Assembly: GCF_004006665.1 (NCBI RefSeq)
Contig: NZ_QOCL01000009.1
Location: 124,001-188,000, forward strand
From: Halobacteriovorax sp. HLS
Lineage (GTDB): Bacteria; Bdellovibrionota; Bacteriovoracia; Bacteriovoracales; Bacteriovoracaceae
Length of the DNA stretch: 64,000 nucleotides
Direction of reading: 5' to 3'
How positions within the stretch are numbered: position 1 is the stretch's first letter; each line of letters begins with the position of its first letter. The position numbers and the translations under genes are program-made. Shown one piece after another: positions 61,485 to 64,000 of this stretch. The notes below the pieces were generated by a model. It worked only from the letters and a program-made list of their open reading frames with translations. It did no database searches and was not told the DNA's origin.

Positions 61485-62915
61485 TTATAATTTACTGAAG
61501 TATCCAATTAGTGTTTCTACACCCTGACCACTTCCTCCAAGTTGCTTTAAACTCGGCTTCGCTCCGCTGGTCCATCCAAATATATCTAAGTGGGCCCACT
61601 TCGTTTTTCCTACAAATTTCTCAAGAAATAGTGCCGCTGTAATTGCTCCACCTGGCCCAGAAGCCGAGTTAGATACATCACAAAACTCAGATTTAAGTGC
61701 AGCGTAGTAAGGGAGATATAGTGGCATCTTCCATACCAAGTCTCCCATTTCATTAGAAACACTTTGTAGATCATTTGCTAGTTTGTCATCATTAGAAAAT
61801 AAGCTTGCAATGTCTTGACCTAGAGCAACTTTTCCTGCTCCAGTTAGAGTTGCAACATCAATCATGATCTCAGGTTTTAACTCTAGTGCTAGATCCATTG
61901 CGTCCGCCAGTGCCAGTCTTCCTTCAGCATCGGTATTGTGAATTTCTACTTTCATACCATTTCTGGCAGTAATAATATCACTAGGTCTTGTTGCATTTTC
62001 ACTTACTGCATTCTCTGCGAGAGCCAGATATATATCTACGTTCACTTTTACTGAGCTATTCTCTAGCCAGCGAGTAAATCCAACAAGTGTAGCTGAACCA
62101 CCCATATCTTTTTTCATAAATCTCATGCCTGCCGCAGACTTCATATCTAGTCCACCTGAATCGAATGTAATTCCTTTTCCAATTAGAGCAATTGATTTTT
62201 TAGACTTTGCTTTCACGGGTCTATATTTAATGTGTACTATTCGTGGCTTGTTATTTGAAGACATCCCCACACTTAATAGAAGATTACAGTTCTCTTTTTG
62301 TAACTTCTTTTCATCGAGAATAGATACTTTAAGAGTTTTACTTTTTGAATAGAGTGCTTTTACTGCGTTTGCATAACTGACAGGATGTAGCTCGTTAGGA
62401 GGAAGATTTACAAGATGTCTGGCCTGATTAACTGCTACTGAGATTTCTTTTGCTTTTGAAACTAGTGATTTTGTAAGTACTTTTCCATCTTTGAGAAATT
62501 TTACCTTTCCAATACTTTGATCTGAAGTAAAAGAGTAGAGTGATAAATCAATACCAACTAATGCTCCCTTAATCGAGTCGTCCTCTAGATTTAAGAAGTG
62601 AATATGAACTTCTTTAGAATTATTACTTAAAAGAATATCTATTAAAGGACCCATTTCTTCTCTTGCTATAGCGTAGTCGCTTGGAGAAAGTTCCTTTTTA
62701 TTAGATTTAGATAATGGGACAGAGATTATTGGGCCAGTTGAACCCGAAAGTTGTGTTAGATTATTTTTAAGAGCGAGTTCAGCTTCCCATTTAGACAGGC
62801 TGACTGTATTGATAAATAACTTTGAGTCAGATTTTTTATAAATATAAACTTCTGTAGTGTTTTTATTTGTTTTAGAATTAGTTTTACTTAAATTATACTT
62901 CGCTTCAAAATTCAT
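61485..62915 (-). CDS. Leucyl aminopeptidase family (M17) protein
   Basis: 476 residues. The catalytic C-terminal domain carries the M17 signature NTDAEGRLALADAM and GKGITFDSGGLDMKSAAGM with the two-zinc ligands (Lys, Asp, Glu). VATLTGAGKVALG and PSDIITARNGMKVEI are further family blocks. The N-terminal domain (residues 1-150) is divergent. Cytosolic, removes N-terminal residues from peptides; some homologues also bind DNA. Single-gene unit by spacing. Confidence 0.93.
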   Translation of the reverse strand: MNFEAKYNLSKTNSKTNKNTTEVYIYKKSDSKLFINTVSLSKWEAELALKNNLTQLSGSTGPIISVPLSKSNKKELSPSDYAIAREEMGPLIDILLSNNSKEVHIHFLNLEDDSIKGALVGIDLSLYSFTSDQSIGKVKFLKDGKVLTKSLVSKAKEISVAVNQARHLVNLPPNELHPVSYANAVKALYSKSKTLKVSILDEKKLQKENCNLLLSVGMSSNNKPRIVHIKYRPVKAKSKKSIALIGKGITFDSGGLDMKSAAGMRFMKKDMGGSATLVGFTRWLENSSVKVNVDIYLALAENAVSENATRPSDIITARNGMKVEIHNTDAEGRLALADAMDLALELKPEIMIDVATLTGAGKVALGQDIASLFSNDDKLANDLQSVSNEMGDLVWKMPLYLPYYAALKSEFCDVSNSASGPGGAITAALFLEKFVGKTKWAHLDIFGWTSGAKPSLKQLGGSGQGVETLIGYFSKL

Positions 62916-62970
62916 AATATCTCCTATTTGTACTCTTATACCTAATTAAGTGAAAGGTGTTAAGGAATTG

Positions 62971-63348
62971 TTAAAGAAATCTAGATCTTTGTTCTTTTGT
63001 TGGTACTTTACAGACGCTAGACCTCTTAAAAAGTTTATTTCTATTCTTCGATATAAGACGATATGAATAATCTCTTAGAGTTTTCGGAATAACGAGCAGT
63101 AATAGAGAAATTTTCCAAGGTCCAGGTAATAGAGAGATTGCTCTGATCGCGGCCTCTGACTCTGTATAGGTTCTACCATTAAATTTTAAAATAACAGTTT
63201 CAAAGTCTAACTGGTGCGGATCTAGTTTTTGTAAAGGTGAGAAGAATAGGACTCTTTTAGAATCAAATTTTAATAAGAAATCTACAAAGAAATTACATAG
63301 GCCGCAGTGTCCATCAAAGTAAATAATAGCTCTACTATCTGAGTGCAT
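62971..63348 (-). CDS. DCC family thiol-disulfide oxidoreductase
   Basis: 125 residues from the ATG at 63348; a TTG directly before it is also in frame. The DCC motif is YFDGHCGLCNFFVDFL (D-G-x-C-x-L-C). The family (DUF393) has a thioredoxin-like fold with a CxxC pair. LQKLDPH and SEAAIRAISLLPGPW follow as in the family. Its start overlaps the methyltransferase stop by 14 bases, so the two are co-transcribed. Function not established. Confidence 0.85.
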   Translation of the reverse strand: MHSDSRAIIYFDGHCGLCNFFVDFLLKFDSKRVLFFSPLQKLDPHQLDFETVILKFNGRTYTESEAAIRAISLLPGPWKISLLLLVIPKTLRDYSYRLISKNRNKLFKRSSVCKVPTKEQRSRFL

Positions 63349-64000
63349 CAATGATCACAAATTTCTTGTTTTGATTAACTATCGTGTAATTACCAAATAT
63401 TTTATTTAATTTGACATGGTAGCCTAAGTGTCTATTTCCTATTATCCTTAATTTTCCTCCGGGCTTAAGTGCTTGGTGAGACTCTTTAAACATTTGAATA
63501 GCTATAAAATCTCCAACAGTCGTTCCTTGATGAAAAGGAGGGTTGCAAAGAATAAGGTCAAATTTTTTATGTTCATTTCCTTCTAGACAATTCGTCCAAA
63601 CAAAGTCTGCACTATCGTCAAATTGATTAGAGTAGTTCTCTTTAGCACTCTTTATGGCCATTGCAGATTCGTCGATAAAGGTAATGGAGCTTGATGGGTT
63701 TAACTGTTTGGCCTTGAGTCCAATAATGCCATTAGCACATCCAAGATCAAGAATATTTTCAAAGTCACCTTTTGGAATATTTTCTAAGAAAAAGCGTGTC
63801 CCTATATCTAATTTCTCTCTGGAGAAAAGATTACTATGATTGGTTAGAGGAACTTTCCATTGTTCAATACTTACTTTTAGTGGATACTTATTTTTGTGAA
63901 TGACACCATTAAAGTCTGCATAGATGAGTCTCGCTTTCTTTTGAGCTAACGAAGTTGTCGTTTCTCCTATGTATTTATTTAGTAAGTCAAAGTGCCCTTT
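63335..64000 (-). CDS. rlmG: RlmG-like 23S rRNA (guanine-N2) methyltransferase, 5' end outside window
   Basis: Partial: 221 residues from the window edge to the stop; the frame is open to base 64000 and the start lies beyond. LDIGTRFFLENIP, then the SAM-binding ILDLGCANGIIGLKA, FIDESAMAIKSAKENY and the NPPFHQG catalytic motif, and a C-terminus (NRHLGYHVKLNKIFGNYTIV) very close to E. coli RlmG. RlmG methylates G1835 of 23S rRNA; RsmC is the close alternative. An upstream ATG reading at 63661 is internal. Confidence 0.88.
   Translation of the reverse strand, partial: KGHFDLLNKYIGETTTSLAQKKARLIYADFNGVIHKNKYPLKVSIEQWKVPLTNHSNLFSREKLDIGTRFFLENIPKGDFENILDLGCANGIIGLKAKQLNPSSSITFIDESAMAIKSAKENYSNQFDDSADFVWTNCLEGNEHKKFDLILCNPPFHQGTTVGDFIAIQMFKESHQALKPGGKLRIIGNRHLGYHVKLNKIFGNYTIVNQNKKFVIIDALR

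Overview
The window is about 36% G+C by eye, densely coded on both strands, and carries no rRNA, tRNA, CRISPR array, prophage or insertion sequence that I can see. The proteome is Gram-negative: lipoproteins with SxxC lipoboxes, outer-membrane beta-barrels, DsbA/DsbB, YceI proteins and di-heme cytochrome c peroxidase. There are many secreted hydrolases (M14, M15, HExxH, lytic-transglycosylase-like, phospholipase-A2-like). Low G+C, a monomeric NADP isocitrate dehydrogenase and this load of exported wall and lipid enzymes suggest a marine Bdellovibrionota-type predator (Halobacteriovorax/Bacteriovorax-like). That assignment is an inference from gene content, not from a marker gene.

Layout. 0-10 kb: housekeeping and accessory genes (aspartoacylase-family fragment, LysE and TauE exporters, DEAD helicase, chromate transporter, YaeQ, SelO, secreted M14 peptidase). 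9.6-15.6 kb: a lytic-transglycosylase-like lipoprotein, then a compact GH3 ligase / LysE-like exporter / C45 Ntn-hydrolase operon ending in a clear terminator, followed by a TetR gene. 15.6-18.9 kb: DUF1456, YebC, YceI, TRIC channel and small unknowns. 19-24 kb: M15 peptidase and PLA2-like pair, then a RimK-type amidoligase operon (tandem retropepsin-like protein, transglutaminase-7TM protein, ATP-grasp ligase). 24-31 kb: LysR divergent from YceI-pirin, then a fully overlapping five-gene operon on the minus strand (PAP2 phosphatase, two outer-membrane barrels, DsbB, DsbA). 31-41 kb: metallo-beta-lactamase protein, two paralogous lipoproteins, ASCH, LysE, cytochrome c peroxidase, YbgA-photolyase, TerB, GNAT, hydrolases. 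41.7-43.9 kb: a bufferin-type metallophore operon (BufA, BufB, BufC) followed by YceI. 43.9-47.4 kb: a B12-binding MerR (LitR/CarH type) divergent from an SDR and a lipocalin, facing an ECF sigma factor with a probable anti-sigma factor. 47.7-64 kb: isocitrate dehydrogenase, M14 and HExxH peptidases, an HTH regulator flanked by two paralogous secreted proteins with twin dyads in the promoter region, YqeY, TrmH-like, MetG, an 841-residue secreted protein with an ADP-ribosyltransferase-like C-terminus, leucyl aminopeptidase, DCC protein and an RlmG-like methyltransferase running off the end.

Systems. The most coherent ones are the GH3/exporter/C45 operon (possible acyl-amide metabolite pathway), the RimK-type peptide-tagging operon, the bufferin RiPP operon, the light- or B12-responsive MerR neighbourhood with YbgA-photolyase about 7 kb away, and the HTH regulator with its two secreted paralogues. 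Several genes end inside terminator hairpins, in keeping with the compact layout. No stretch longer than 300 bases lacks a gene. The longest gaps are 47433-47681 (249 bases, one palindrome) and 53250-53478 (229 bases, twin dyads).
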